Below, one piece after another: positions 1 to 9,300 of a stretch of DNA of 25,359 bases. The stretch is from a virus: positions 545 through 25,903 of IMG/VR virus record IMGVR_UViG_3300030109_000679. One strand, written 5' to 3'. The position numbers and the translations under genes are program-made. The notes beneath the pieces were generated by a model. That model did no database searches and was not told the DNA's origin. It saw nothing but the letters and a program-made list of their open reading frames with translations. Positions within the stretch are counted from its first letter, which is position 1; each line of letters opens with the position of its first letter.

Positions 1-21
1 CGCATGGCTTAACGCCACTGT

Positions 22-47
22 CGGGTCAGCTCAGGGGCTCGTTTTTT
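22..47 (+). terminator. Possible rho-independent terminator facing the minus-strand operon
   Basis: On the plus strand CGGGTC (22-27) can pair with GGCTCG (36-41) through four Watson-Crick and two G-U pairs, and six T residues follow (42-47). Read on the minus strand the two G-U pairs become A-C mismatches and no T tract follows, so the signal is directional. It would stop transcription entering from the left and suggests convergent genes beyond the window edge. The stem is short, so this is only moderately supported. Confidence 0.4.
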
Positions 48-62
48 CCAAAATGCCAAAAA

Positions 63-362
63 TTAGTGCTTGCCGTGCCCGTTTAAGCGATCGCGCAAGC
101 CGTTCATGAACTCCCACATGCTTGTAATCTGCTTGTTCACAACGTCCATTTCAGCGCGCAGTTTCACGATGTCCGCATTGTTGCCCAACTTTACGATGTC
201 TTCCGCCTGGTGTTGCGTCCACTTCGTATATCTGAGCAACTCGTCCTGCATTTGCTTGATGTCTTTCTGTGCCTCGCTTAAAAGCGCATAGCTTCGCGCG
301 GCGTGAAAGACGATGGCGCCTAATAATAAAATTTGATCCCAGTGAGCGCTTATCATGTCCAT
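63..362 (-). CDS. Small membrane-anchored coiled-coil protein, possible lysis accessory (99 aa)
   Basis: The function is not recognised. The protein has one predicted N-terminal membrane segment (roughly residues 8-22, rich in I, L, V and A). A long charged helical region follows, with heptad-like spacing (about residues 28-95), and the tail is basic. An N-terminal anchor plus periplasmic or cytoplasmic coiled coil is the layout of inner-membrane spanins and of several small phage DUF families, but no family-specific motif is visible. I chose the ATG at 362 because AAGGTGG lies about 7 nt upstream. An ATG at 356 would give an ATGA overlap with the preceding nuclease gene but has poor ribosome-binding spacing. 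It is the last gene of the minus-strand run, next to other small membrane or secreted genes, so a lysis role is a reasonable guess and no more. Confidence 0.75.
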   Translation of the reverse strand: MDMISAHWDQILLLGAIVFHAARSYALLSEAQKDIKQMQDELLRYTKWTQHQAEDIVKLGNNADIVKLRAEMDVVNKQITSMWEFMNGLRDRLNGHGKH

Positions 363-742
363 GAGGTTGCCACCTTCCACGTTTGTCTTTCACAGCCCTC
401 TACAAATTTATCAACCGGCACTCTCAGGTTTAACGCTTTACATTGGTCAACGTGTTTGAAAATCGTGCGGCGCAGCGGCAGCGCGCAGAGCGCAACGATG
501 TCGCATGTCTCGCTGGTCACTAGCCGCTTGTTTCGAGATCCGCGCGCAACGCTGAAACAATGAAACGAATTTTTATATGTTACGGTTTTTGACGATGTTT
601 TGACTTCGACGCGCCAATAACGATCGGCGGCGTAGGCGAGCAAGTCAGCACCGTCTGTTGGCGAGACCATGCATTGCACACCCAGGTCGATTAAAAGAGC
701 AGCGGTCAAATATTCGCCGGCTTGCCCAACTGCTGTGTTCAC
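353..742 (-). CDS. PD-(D/E)XK family nuclease (129 aa)
   Basis: The sequence shows the layout of a PD-(D/E)XK nuclease. A helix with the conserved Glu comes early (GEYLTAALL, about residues 8-16). It is followed by PTDGADLL with the catalytic Asp (about 28-35) and a beta strand VEVKT holding the E-x-K pair (about 45-49). The spacing and the GQAGEY start resemble the PDDEXK_5-type group, which includes the group I intron homing enzyme I-Ssp6803I as well as resolvase-like proteins. That family placement is from memory and needs a profile search. It begins with GTG in a GTGA overlap with the upstream gene, so the longer N-terminal extension in that frame is not used. Possible roles are DNA processing, host-DNA degradation or homing. 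Its place among lysis-type genes, away from replication genes, fits a mobile endonuclease. Confidence 0.8.
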   Translation of the reverse strand: MNTAVGQAGEYLTAALLIDLGVQCMVSPTDGADLLAYAADRYWRVEVKTSSKTVTYKNSFHCFSVARGSRNKRLVTSETCDIVALCALPLRRTIFKHVDQCKALNLRVPVDKFVEGCERQTWKVATSWT

Positions 743-1047
743 TCGGCGCTTTCGAGGACCGCCATTATGCACTCCTCTCCATCGGCGCGGGTGATGGTTA
801 CTAAGCCTCGACCACTGAGCATATGCACCCAAAACGCAACCAGCGGCTGAGTCGCATCGGTTTTCTGAACGATGAGACCTTGAGCAATCCGATCAAACTC
901 CGCACGGCTCATCGCCTCTGAAAGCTGACGATTTGACCAGCAAGGCATGGCTACGGTTGCGGTACTTTCCGGCGTTGCAATTTCGAACTCGGCCGCCGCC
1001 GCTGGTGCGACGAGCAGAATCAGCCCGATTAACGCGCGGATAACCAT
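739..1047 (-). CDS. Small secreted protein with signal peptide (102 aa)
   Basis: The family is not recognised. The N terminus MVIRALIGLILLVAPAAAA is a textbook signal peptide: one Arg, a hydrophobic core, and an Ala-rich cleavage site near residue 19. The mature part is about 83 residues with two Cys (one in AMPCWS, one in EECIM) that could form a disulfide in the periplasm. A longer reading frame continues upstream to 1212, but that part lacks coding character and is occupied by another gene (1029-1184) in a different frame, so I start at ATG 1047. The two genes overlap by 19 nt. The downstream nuclease starts in a GTGA overlap with this gene's stop. Position and secretion suggest a lysis or envelope role, but there is no lipobox and no lytic-enzyme motif. 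Confidence 0.75.
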   Translation of the reverse strand: MVIRALIGLILLVAPAAAAEFEIATPESTATVAMPCWSNRQLSEAMSRAEFDRIAQGLIVQKTDATQPLVAFWVHMLSGRGLVTITRADGEECIMAVLESAE

Positions 1048-1184
1048 TTTCGGACAACCCCGATCATGCGCCCAGCATACCACGCAATCGTAAACGCTGC
1101 GGCGATTTCTGGAAGCCAAGCCAAAAAAGCCGCCAAGCCATTGAGACCGGCAGCGGCATCGCCAAGATTTTTGAGATCGTTCAT
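1029..1184 (-). CDS. Holin-like small membrane protein (51 aa)
   Basis: This short gene begins MNDLKNLGDAAAGL and carries one or two tightly spaced hydrophobic stretches (about residues 14-24 and 26-44, with LAAFLAWLPEIAAAFTIAWY). It ends in a basic tail, VRKWLSAR. One membrane segment followed by positive charges resembles class II/III holins and the small membrane proteins common after podovirus tail fibre genes. The start is fixed by an ATGA overlap with the stop of the upstream gene (1181-1183). The 3' end overlaps the next signal-peptide gene by 19 nt in another frame, so a single stretch of DNA encodes two membrane-targeting segments. A holin function is inferred from size, topology and location, not from a family match. 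Confidence 0.75.
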   Translation of the reverse strand: MNDLKNLGDAAAGLNGLAAFLAWLPEIAAAFTIAWYAGRMIGVVRKWLSAR

Positions 1185-1402
1185 ATTTCTGTCGGCTTTC
1201 GGAAGCAATCAATCTGCTTAACAGGGGAGTTACTGTAATGCTCGCGCGCCAACAATTTTAATTCGTCAAGATTTTTTCGAACGTGTTCTCGGCAGTAGGT
1301 AGCATCAGAAAACTCAAGCGGCTTCCCGTGTAAGTGAGTCACCGTCAGAGCGTCGTTTTCTGCGTCTAGCGGCATGAACATGAAAATCACGATAACCCAC
1401 AT
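1181..1402 (-). CDS. Small secreted protein, two cysteines (73 aa)
   Basis: The family is not recognised. It starts MWVIVIFMFMPLDA, a short, very hydrophobic N terminus that fits a signal peptide or signal anchor. A polar domain follows with two Cys (ATYCREH near residue 37 and QIDCFRK near 66) that could pair in the periplasm. I start at ATG 1402, two bases after the stop of the preceding chaperone-like gene, rather than at the longer 1423 start. The short TAA-AA-ATG junction suggests translational coupling. The stop overlaps the start of the holin-like gene as ATGA. Secreted, Cys-paired small proteins of this kind occur in the lysis or tail region of many podoviruses without known function. 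Confidence 0.7.
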   Translation of the reverse strand: MWVIVIFMFMPLDAENDALTVTHLHGKPLEFSDATYCREHVRKNLDELKLLAREHYSNSPVKQIDCFRKPTEI

Positions 1403-1404
1403 TT

Positions 1405-1698
1405 TTACGGCTTCGTCGGCCAAGACGGCACGGCTGGGTCAGAGGTGTTGGCGGGCAAATCCCGCAACGCTTGGCGATACGCTTTTTGAGCTTCGCTCAT
1501 CGTTAAATCGGATGACGCCATCCAATCGGTCTCGGCAAGCAACTCATTTCGACGCGCGCGCAATGTTGCCCAAGCACGAGATGTTGCGCCGTCGTTGTAG
1601 GCTTTTTCGGAAGCCTCTAGCGCAGCAAGTTCGTCACCAACGATCTCGACTTTGGTCTGGCCGTCAGGCGTTCCGACCGTTTTATATCTAGCCATCAT
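1405..1698 (-). CDS. Tail-fibre assembly chaperone-like protein (97 aa)
   Basis: The C-terminal half contains RRNELLAETDWMASSDL and then AYRQALRDLP (about residues 49-82). This matches the pattern 'R..LL..TDW ... YRQ.LRDLP' of phage tail assembly chaperone proteins (Phage_tail_APC-type). These are usually encoded beside the tail fibre and help it fold or attach. The N-terminal part is a small charged domain. AGGAG lies just upstream of two consecutive ATG codons (1698 and 1695). The second has the better spacing, so the true product may lack one Met. It sits 6 bp downstream of the tail fibre gene, the expected place for a fibre chaperone. Confidence 0.8.
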   Translation of the reverse strand: MMARYKTVGTPDGQTKVEIVGDELAALEASEKAYNDGATSRAWATLRARRNELLAETDWMASSDLTMSEAQKAYRQALRDLPANTSDPAVPSWPTKP

Positions 1699-1704
1699 CT
1701 GCTC

Positions 1705-3210
1705 CTAACTGTTGGCAATTCCGTACACGCGCACTGTGCCTGAGGTGATATTTCCCGATTCATTTTTTATTTGAAAAGCATCGTCGTCGGTTGCGCTGCC
1801 GACGTATCCGCCGCCCACTAAAGACGCTGCCGTGTTTGATCCGTCGCCCATTTTCATAAATGACGCAAAATTAACATGAGTTCTGACCGCTGAATTCGTC
1901 GGACTGTGGATATACATATAGCCACTCAGGCCACCATCAGCGGCGGTGCTGCTAACCGCGAGCGCCAAACGTATCGAACTGTCGCCGGTTGACTCTGAGT
2001 TGCCGTCGCCTGAGGGGCCAACATAAAAATGTTTTATGTTGTAAACATAAGATGATCCAGTGACGAACGAGCTACCGTTGTCGGTCGAAAACAACATAAC
2101 GAACTCGGTGTTGTTGCTTGCGGGAAGAAGGTTCGCAAACGTCACAAAATACGAGTTGTAAGTGTCGGTGAGCGTTGAAGCGATGTCGATACTTGCGCTG
2201 TTACTTGCCGTTACAGTCGTGATGTGAACGAGCGACCCGCCCGCCGCAGTTTGGAAAGTTGGCGCTGCGCCAGCGCCGTTTGAGGTAAGAACTTGGTTTG
2301 CAGAGCCAGTGCTGACGTATGCTGGATTACCGCTCGTATCAAACGAAATCAGGTTCCCATCGGTCCCCGAAGCCATTTTAGCCAAAGTCACTGCGTCGTC
2401 CGCGATCTTGGCGGAGCTCACTGCGTCGTCCGCGATCATTGCGGTAGTCACTGTGCTGTATGCAAGCGCACCGCTGGCGTTTGTGTTCAGCACCGTGCTG
2501 TTGCTACCTTTAGCAAGGCGCTCGACGGCACTAGCACCGCGCACAATAATATCGTGCTGTGTTGTCGTGGGATCATCGAGATCCCCCGCCGGGCCTTGCG
2601 CCCCGGTATTTCCCGTGACCACGCCCAACGCGAGCGCGCCTGTCGTGGTGTTAAAGCTGGCTGTCGGTGTGCCGCCAGCACTGACAGCCGACACGCTGAC
2701 TGTGTTGACGCGGCCGGTGGTCGCCTCCAGGGTGTTGCCGTCTGAGCTAAATCCTAACAGTTTCGACGCGCGCGTACTGGCGTCGTCAACGAATTCAGGC
2801 GTTGTAATGCTGTTGGTTTTGGAAACCTTGAACGAGCGGTCAAGCTCTTCCTGAATACCCTGGGCAATAAATGTCAGGCGGTCCAAGCCGTCCTCGTGGC
2901 TGTCGGCTGGGAAGGGATCATTCTCGACGTAGTCTGTGCCCTGTGTCAGCGTAAGCTTGCGACGTATGACAACCGTCTCTCCGCTCGCCGGTGTGTTGCC
3001 GGTAGTAAACGTGACCGTACCGCCAGAATCGTTGCCGGCACCGGCAACCGTGTAATGAGTGGTAAGCGTCTTCGTTGTCTCAGCGCCGGTCGACGCACGT
3101 ATGATAACCTCAAGGTCGGCGTCTGCGAAGATTTTGAACCCATACGCAAACGCTGTCGTAGATCCGTTACCTGAGTGACTGTTTTTCGTCGTAGTGCTTG
3201 AGACGCTCAT
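1705..3210 (-). CDS. Tail fibre protein, T7 gp17-like N terminus (501 aa)
   Basis: This is a host-recognition fibre attached to the tail. The first 130 or so residues follow the T7-type fibre N-terminal domain that binds the tail: a Gly/Ser/Thr-rich start, FAYGFKIF, TVTFTTGNTPASGETVVIRR, DGLDRLTF and IQEELDRSFK. A short linker with a collagen-like GNTGAQGPAG patch follows (about residue 200). Next is a repeat region built on IADDAV (about 255-285), and then a beta-rich C-terminal receptor-binding part of a type frequent in marine phages. The start overlaps the upstream virion gene as ATGA. The protein is shorter than T7 gp17 (about 550 aa), and no DGR variable region or chaperone autocleavage motif was seen. 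Confidence 0.88.
   Translation of the reverse strand: MSVSSTTTKNSHSGNGSTTAFAYGFKIFADADLEVIIRASTGAETTKTLTTHYTVAGAGNDSGGTVTFTTGNTPASGETVVIRRKLTLTQGTDYVENDPFPADSHEDGLDRLTFIAQGIQEELDRSFKVSKTNSITTPEFVDDASTRASKLLGFSSDGNTLEATTGRVNTVSVSAVSAGGTPTASFNTTTGALALGVVTGNTGAQGPAGDLDDPTTTQHDIIVRGASAVERLAKGSNSTVLNTNASGALAYSTVTTAMIADDAVSSAKIADDAVTLAKMASGTDGNLISFDTSGNPAYVSTGSANQVLTSNGAGAAPTFQTAAGGSLVHITTVTASNSASIDIASTLTDTYNSYFVTFANLLPASNNTEFVMLFSTDNGSSFVTGSSYVYNIKHFYVGPSGDGNSESTGDSSIRLALAVSSTAADGGLSGYMYIHSPTNSAVRTHVNFASFMKMGDGSNTAASLVGGGYVGSATDDDAFQIKNESGNITSGTVRVYGIANS
2389..2448. repeat. Two tandem 30-bp units inside the tail fibre gene
   Basis: CACTGCGTCGTCCGCGATC occurs at 2389-2407 and again at 2419-2437, exactly 30 bp apart. 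A truncated third start, CACTG, follows at 2449. Each unit encodes ten residues containing IADDAV. The repeat falls in the shaft-like linker before the C-terminal head and is in frame, so gain or loss of a unit would lengthen or shorten the fibre without breaking it. Confidence 0.85.
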
Positions 3211-6200
3211 CGCCGCAGCCTTCCTTGATTAGACATTTGCGTTTTCACCATTTGCATATCCCCGTATGCCTTGCGGATGTTTTCGTACTCCGGTCGCGAC
3301 AACATCACCGGCAATGCGGACTCGTAAAACCGATCCTCAATGTCGCGTATCGCGGTGAATCTTTCTTTGTCGGTCATGCTCGCGTACTCGACTGAAGAGA
3401 TCATTCGCCCCAGCGCTTGGTTAAAGTTTTCAACCTCGCCGGCGGGCGATACCAATTGAACCAAGTTCTTTGCAGTGTTCGTCCACTGCGCCGCAAAAGC
3501 GTCAGGAAACGCAAACCCCTTTTCTTTATTGCGGGTTTCACGCAGCGGACCTTTCAGGCGCATTTGCTCACGCTGTAAAGCGGTTGGCGCCTCGCCTTTT
3601 TTGATCGTGAACGGTATCGCTGTGTTCCAGACTGCCATGACTGGGTTAACGTCGAAGCGGACGTTTATCTCTTTTGGCTTGCCGAAAACGTCGTATCGAA
3701 TTGCGCTCGTCTCATCGTCAGCACCGCCGAATATTTCTCGATCGCTGACCAGCGCCCCCCACTTGGACATGGCGTCATCAAACATTGCGCCGGCGCCGCC
3801 TTTGAGGCGACCAACCATCTCATACCGCGGTTCGCTTTTGCCATCGCCCAAATCTTTGAACGGCACGATGTCTGGATCTTGAACGTCGGCGATCGTGAAG
3901 TATTGCGGCGCCTTGCCGACTGCTCGGCGAGACGTTGGGTCTGCCACGCGCTCACCCGCGCGGATAGCAGAGCTGTACGGCAAGAAGCTTTGCAGCGGAG
4001 AGCTTGCCAGGTACGACATATCTGCGCGGCGTATCGATGTCTCAATATCACCGAGCGTTTTTAACATTGGCATGTCGGTGATGTAGTCAACTGCGCTCGC
4101 CGCGGCAGCGCTTGCCAACGATATCGCCATTTGTGGATTGTTGGTGCGCCGCATGCGCTCAGCGGTGTTCGCAGCAATCCCAAAGACGGCACCAATTGGC
4201 TCAAGGCCGGCATAGCTCACATATGTGAGCGGTCCATTCGGTATGCCTGTCGCGACATCGTACATCGGAAGCGGATCGCCTTCGGAATCGACCGGGAAAC
4301 CGTCGCCGCGAAAGACGAACGAATACGGCTGCCAACCAGGCGGAAGCATCTCCCGCTGCCGTTGGTCATTTGGCATGGCTCCGGTCAGACGCCCGTTCAC
4401 CGCATGCTGGTACACGGTATACATGACGCCCCAGCCCATCATTGCGCGCGCAACAGCGCGCTGCCTTTTGGCTGGGTCTTTCGTCAGGGCCCCCAAGGGC
4501 AGCACGCGCTCCATAAATTTCAGAATTGAGTTCGTCGGCGCAACAACGAACGGCATGACCATTTTCCCGAGAAACGGGACTTCTTGTAATTTACGAGCCA
4601 ACTGTCCAACCGCACCAAGGTCGCTCGTCATCGTGTTATAACGCGCTGCGTCGTCGAGCTGCCCAGCGAACGACCGCGGATCCAAAATGCTCATCGCAAA
4701 ATTATCGAAAGCTTCCTCGTCGGTTTTACCGAGCGCCTTCGCGCGCATTGCTTGAGCATACGCTTCTGCATACAGCTCGCCGCGTTGACTTCCTACGCGC
4801 CAGAAATCATCGGCCGCCATAAGTGCGCGACCTGGCATTCTGATGGCGCGGCCAAGCGCATCTACGTGCTGCCCTGCTTTGCCGCTAATATTTAAATTCT
4901 CAGCATCGATCGATCGGAGCTGCGCGCCCTCAATCTTATTCATCGCGTCAGCCGGCGATTCATTTTTAAATGTACGCCCTGCTACTATGAGCGCATCGCT
5001 TAGCATGGTTGACATGCCTAACACGCGAGCCACGGCTTGCCCTGCGAACACGCCTTCCTCTTGACCTTTAGCGCCGAGCGCTCTGCGCGTGGCGCGCTCA
5101 ATGCCGCCAAGCGTGCCGGCAATCAATTCCTCCGGTATCTGCCAAGCCATGAATAGTGGCGTAGCGACGAAGTTCTTGATGTGTGTTTTCGTCCAGCTCA
5201 GCAACCCGTTAATATATATCTCGCCGAAAACGCCGTTGGCTTTTGCCATAAATCCTTTGAAGGCATATTTATGCAGTGCGGCAGAACCGCCTTCTGCTTG
5301 TGCTTGCAATATGCCCTTAGCAAGCTTGATGGCTTCACCCTGTCCGCCTGTCGCTTTTAACAAATCCAAAGCAGCATCCGCTTGCAGCTCAGGCGTGCGC
5401 GCACTCGCCGGGATATTGAAAGCTTGCAGCGCGCGTGCAATTTCGGTCTGAGCTGCCTTGGTCTGCATCTGGATGCCGGCGTGGATCGCCATTTGCCGGC
5501 GGAACTGCACAAGGAATTGCGGCGATTGATTACCGTCTCGTATCTGTGTCGCCATCTCGGTAAGGCGCTCGCCACTCTTTACGAGCAATTGCCGCGCAGC
5601 CAGCATGTCGGATGCGTTTAACAATTCGCCGGTTTGACGCTTTAGCAATTTACGCGTGAAGCCCAGCTCGTCAGCAAGCGCTTGCTCCGCAGCTTCTTGC
5701 GTCATCTCTTTCTTTTGCACGCCACGCTTGGCCGCCTCGATCGGATCGGCGTACAGCTCGCTGGTGTAGTTGAACATCGCTTTAACGTCGTCGCCGGTTT
5801 CGATGCGATCAAAGTTAAAATCGACGCCTTCACTGCCAGCGCGCACTAAGTCATCAACGCGGCTCGGCTGTATTGCTTCCACGCCACCCATAGCGTCAAT
5901 TTCGGTCACAGGAGGTTTCTGCGGATCGCCGGCGCGCGGCGTCATGTTCTCATTGCTCACGCCGTACAGACCCTCGCGCGCTTGCCTCACAACGTCTGCC
6001 GCTGCCTGTGCTTCGACAGCTTCTAGAGCTTCGTTGCCTCTGATCGCTGCCGCTGCATTGCCGTCTGCTTCACTGAATCGACGCTGACCTTCTTCGGATA
6101 ACAGCTCGCGCGCTTGGTCTTGTTGCCTTGTCGCGTACTCACCAGGTTGCAGCAAGCTTTCTTCGACAGAGGTTGGCATGCGCCCATCTTCGATCTTGCC

Positions 6201-6332
6201 AGGTTGCCCACGTATTGCTTCAAAGATGGACATGATCAAATCCATCTTGCCGCCGGCAACCTGTGGGTTGTCGTCAGGCGATAGGGGAGCGCCGCGGCGC
6301 GAGGCTTCGGCCGCCTGGTCAGATATTGCCAT
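3207..6332 (-). CDS. Large internal virion / ejection protein (1041 aa)
   Basis: This large protein follows the internal-core genes and precedes the fibre, the place of T7 gp16-type ejection proteins. It has a polar Ala/Glu-rich N-terminal third that is probably helical. It then has a conserved-looking patch with INGLLSWTKTHIKNF and nearby hydrophobic residues (about 375-415), a DDFWRVGSQRGELYAEAY patch (about 520-540), and several hydrophobic helices that could insert in a membrane (about 600-680 and 730-790). The INGLLS..TH..NF pattern is common in large podoviral virion proteins that are thought to help form the DNA ejection channel. No transglycosylase motif was found. GAGG lies about 10 nt before the ATG. 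The gene is 5 bp from the previous one. Confidence 0.75.
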   Translation of the reverse strand: MAISDQAAEASRRGAPLSPDDNPQVAGGKMDLIMSIFEAIRGQPGKIEDGRMPTSVEESLLQPGEYATRQQDQARELLSEEGQRRFSEADGNAAAAIRGNEALEAVEAQAAADVVRQAREGLYGVSNENMTPRAGDPQKPPVTEIDAMGGVEAIQPSRVDDLVRAGSEGVDFNFDRIETGDDVKAMFNYTSELYADPIEAAKRGVQKKEMTQEAAEQALADELGFTRKLLKRQTGELLNASDMLAARQLLVKSGERLTEMATQIRDGNQSPQFLVQFRRQMAIHAGIQMQTKAAQTEIARALQAFNIPASARTPELQADAALDLLKATGGQGEAIKLAKGILQAQAEGGSAALHKYAFKGFMAKANGVFGEIYINGLLSWTKTHIKNFVATPLFMAWQIPEELIAGTLGGIERATRRALGAKGQEEGVFAGQAVARVLGMSTMLSDALIVAGRTFKNESPADAMNKIEGAQLRSIDAENLNISGKAGQHVDALGRAIRMPGRALMAADDFWRVGSQRGELYAEAYAQAMRAKALGKTDEEAFDNFAMSILDPRSFAGQLDDAARYNTMTSDLGAVGQLARKLQEVPFLGKMVMPFVVAPTNSILKFMERVLPLGALTKDPAKRQRAVARAMMGWGVMYTVYQHAVNGRLTGAMPNDQRQREMLPPGWQPYSFVFRGDGFPVDSEGDPLPMYDVATGIPNGPLTYVSYAGLEPIGAVFGIAANTAERMRRTNNPQMAISLASAAAASAVDYITDMPMLKTLGDIETSIRRADMSYLASSPLQSFLPYSSAIRAGERVADPTSRRAVGKAPQYFTIADVQDPDIVPFKDLGDGKSEPRYEMVGRLKGGAGAMFDDAMSKWGALVSDREIFGGADDETSAIRYDVFGKPKEINVRFDVNPVMAVWNTAIPFTIKKGEAPTALQREQMRLKGPLRETRNKEKGFAFPDAFAAQWTNTAKNLVQLVSPAGEVENFNQALGRMISSVEYASMTDKERFTAIRDIEDRFYESALPVMLSRPEYENIRKAYGDMQMVKTQMSNQGRLRR

Positions 6333-6337
6333 GCGTT

Positions 6338-9300
6338 TTAGTCCTCTTTAGGCGGATAGATGCGAGCGACTTCGGCGTCTTGTGCCGCAACGGCTGCGTC
6401 GTAGTCGTCAAAATAACGCCCGCCAGTTGGCGGGCCGAAATAGTCAGGGTCGTGAACCATGAACACTATGTCCGGTTCACCGTTGTTATAGTTTTTAAAG
6501 GTCTGTTTATCCCACGCGCGTATTGCTTCGGGCGGCGCTGGCGCAAATTCGTCGCTGAACTTCATGCGGCCAACAATTTTGAATCCAGCGGCGGAATAAA
6601 TTTCAGGCAAAAACGTGTCAAACGCGTCTAGTTTTTTACCACCGGCTTGGACAGCGGCTGACAACATTCCGTAGCCGGATCTCGGTTCATTGCCAGAACC
6701 AAAAACGGCGACAATGTCGCCGTCTGGTTTAATAGCAAATCCACCGCCGCCTTCAGTTCTGAAAAGTCTAAGCGATTTTAAGTCGTCTACCGATTTAATT
6801 TCTACTTGTGCGCCTTTGTCATTTTTAGACATGGCAGCAACCATGTCATTGTAATATGACTCCGCATTTTCGGCCGAAACTTGCCTTATTTTTGGAAGTG
6901 CTGCCGCCTTAGTAAGTTGCGCCGCAGCTTTTCCTTTTTTAGGCTCGAATTCTAAAAGCCCGCCTGTTCCAGATCCTTCTCTAACTCTTGCCTCGTAAGG
7001 CCCGGATGCCTCTCCAATATCCCCGGTATGAGAGCGGATCGCAATTCTTCGACGGAATCCGCGAACGGCTTCTCTTCCGGCGCTGTATCCGGTGCCAGCG
7101 GCGTTACCGGCAGTTGCGTCAACGCTTGCGCGACCGGACTTAACGAAGTCGTCGGCGATTCTGATGATGGCTTCTTGGTTGACTCTTGGGTCATTTACCC
7201 ACGCCTTTGTTGCATCTTCAAATTCTGAAACATTGAAGTCACCAGGTATAACACCCTCGCCTGGTTTATTCAATCTCTTAGCAAACTCGCTAAAGCTTTC
7301 AGGCGTAAACTCAACGCGTGTGCCGTTAGGTAAGGTGAAGTCTACAACGGGATCGCCGGCAGCGTTTCTGCCATATTCAGCGCCATACTGGTATTTGTGG
7401 AATCTACCTTCGATGGCACGCGCACCCGCTGTTGGCGTTGCAGCACCCGACATTCTTGCCGGGAAGTAACTAAGCGACCCATGCCCGACTTCTTGCCCAG
7501 AAGTCAGCACCCAGCTTTCCCAGTGGAACTGCCCCATTCCTCGGAATGGTCTGCCGAGCTTCGCATATACATCTGGCAGCACTTTTGTCAGCGCATCTTC
7601 AACTGCCTCATAAAGCACAAGACCCTGCGCTGAGCTGCCGGCCTCCTGAATTGAGGAGCCTGGCGCCATGACCAAATCTGGTGCGCCGCTCGCTTTCATA
7701 ACAGGATTGCCCTGACTGTCCGCTTTCGGCAGCGTCATGCCTTGATAAAGATTGAAGTTATTGGGGAAACGCCCATCGTCAAATAAATGGTTAAACTGTA
7801 TGCGATCGAAAACCATTACGTCGTTGCGACCAGTCAACAACAAGATGAACGATAGCACCTTGTTATCGATACCGACGCCTTCTGCGGCCTTGTAGAATTC
7901 ACGCCGTATCTGTCTGCCCGTCATATTCGGATCAGAAATTGCATCATGTAGAATTTGCAATGGCATACGCCCGTCTGCCATAGGCGTTGTCATTTTCGGT
8001 AGAAATGTTTTCGCAAACGCGTTGAGATTTTCTGATGCTGCGCGGCCTGGTGACGCTTTCGGGTAGACCTCGCCGGCCCATCGCAAAAAGTCATCGACGC
8101 TGCCTCTGCCAGCAACGAAGTCGCTTACAAATGTTCTAAAGGTTTTACCGTTGCTGTCTGCATGCGTAACTGCATCGATAAATGCGCTCTCATGCGGGAA
8201 CGCAGATTTCATGCGCGATAAAATGCCCCACAGAAACAGCTCGGCTGTGTCTTCTACGCTTGCTGCTTTAGTCGCATATCTTTGTGCAATTTGATCCGCT
8301 GTCTTAAAACCGTCAGACGCTAAGCGTATTTGGTCTGGCGACATGCGCGACATGACTTCGCTCAGAAGATCGGGATCGTTTACATATTTTATAGCCTGGT
8401 ACGGCGGTATGATTGAAAAGTCGGTCCCAAATGCATCACTCCAATAACGCGCAAAATTCTCGGGGCTCGCGAGCGGGTCAGGATGGCGCGCATGATTTTC
8501 GTCTAGCGCTCTAATGACGCGCTCAGCGTTGCGCGGGTTTATCTTTTTAGGAATGCCACCTGTTGGATTTTCAAGTGGACTATCGACGGTGAGAAAGGAT
8601 TGATATGTGCCGCGCTTGCTTTCGTTTGCGGCGGGAGCCGTTGGTAGCGCACGCACGTTTTCGATTTGCGTCTCTAGGTTAGCATCACGCGCGGAGCCTC
8701 TTAATAAATCAACCAACCTGGCCGTCGCTGAAACAGCAACATCACCCGCTGCACCGATCGGATTGGCAGACAACGTCGTACCGCGTGCCATACTACCCAG
8801 GCGCTCGTCAGCTCGCGCACCCGCTTGCACAATGCTTTCCTGCAACCGATCCCACGGTATCTGCTTGCTGGCGCGCACCAGATATCCAACGCCTTCAATA
8901 GTCTTCTCAATGGCGCCGCCGATCACCATGCCGTCAAGAGCAACACGCGCACGGTTAATGAATTGAGGATCTTCTTTCTGCGCAGCGAAGACATCTATGA
9001 CTGCGTTCGCAACGGCGCTGCGCTCTTCAGGTTTAGCGCTTGTCAAAAATTCGGTCAGACTGGATATCGCCGTCGCGTCGTCCGGTTGTGCGTTGATAAA
9101 GTCAGCAACCCCGCCCCAAGCCATTCCGCGCGCAAATGGACCGGCTGCGCTGAACGCGCGCAGATACAGCGCCGGCGTCACAGATTGCGCGCCGAACTCA
9201 GTAATCCCCGATACTATTTCCTGTAACAGCGGCACCGACGCTTTTTCGGAACGGAACTCCATGTCTGATTTTTGCAACGCGTCTGGCATTATAAAATCAG

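Noticed and set aside
2293-2854. Long plus-strand open frames antisense to the tail fibre gene
   Set aside because: They are shadows of the GC-rich coding strand, with no ribosome site and no plausible protein features.
1705-3210. Diversity-generating retroelement variable region in the tail fibre, as in BPP-1
   Set aside because: No reverse transcriptase, no template repeat and no C-type lectin fold were recognised; the fibre is of T7 type and the only repeats are short tandem units.
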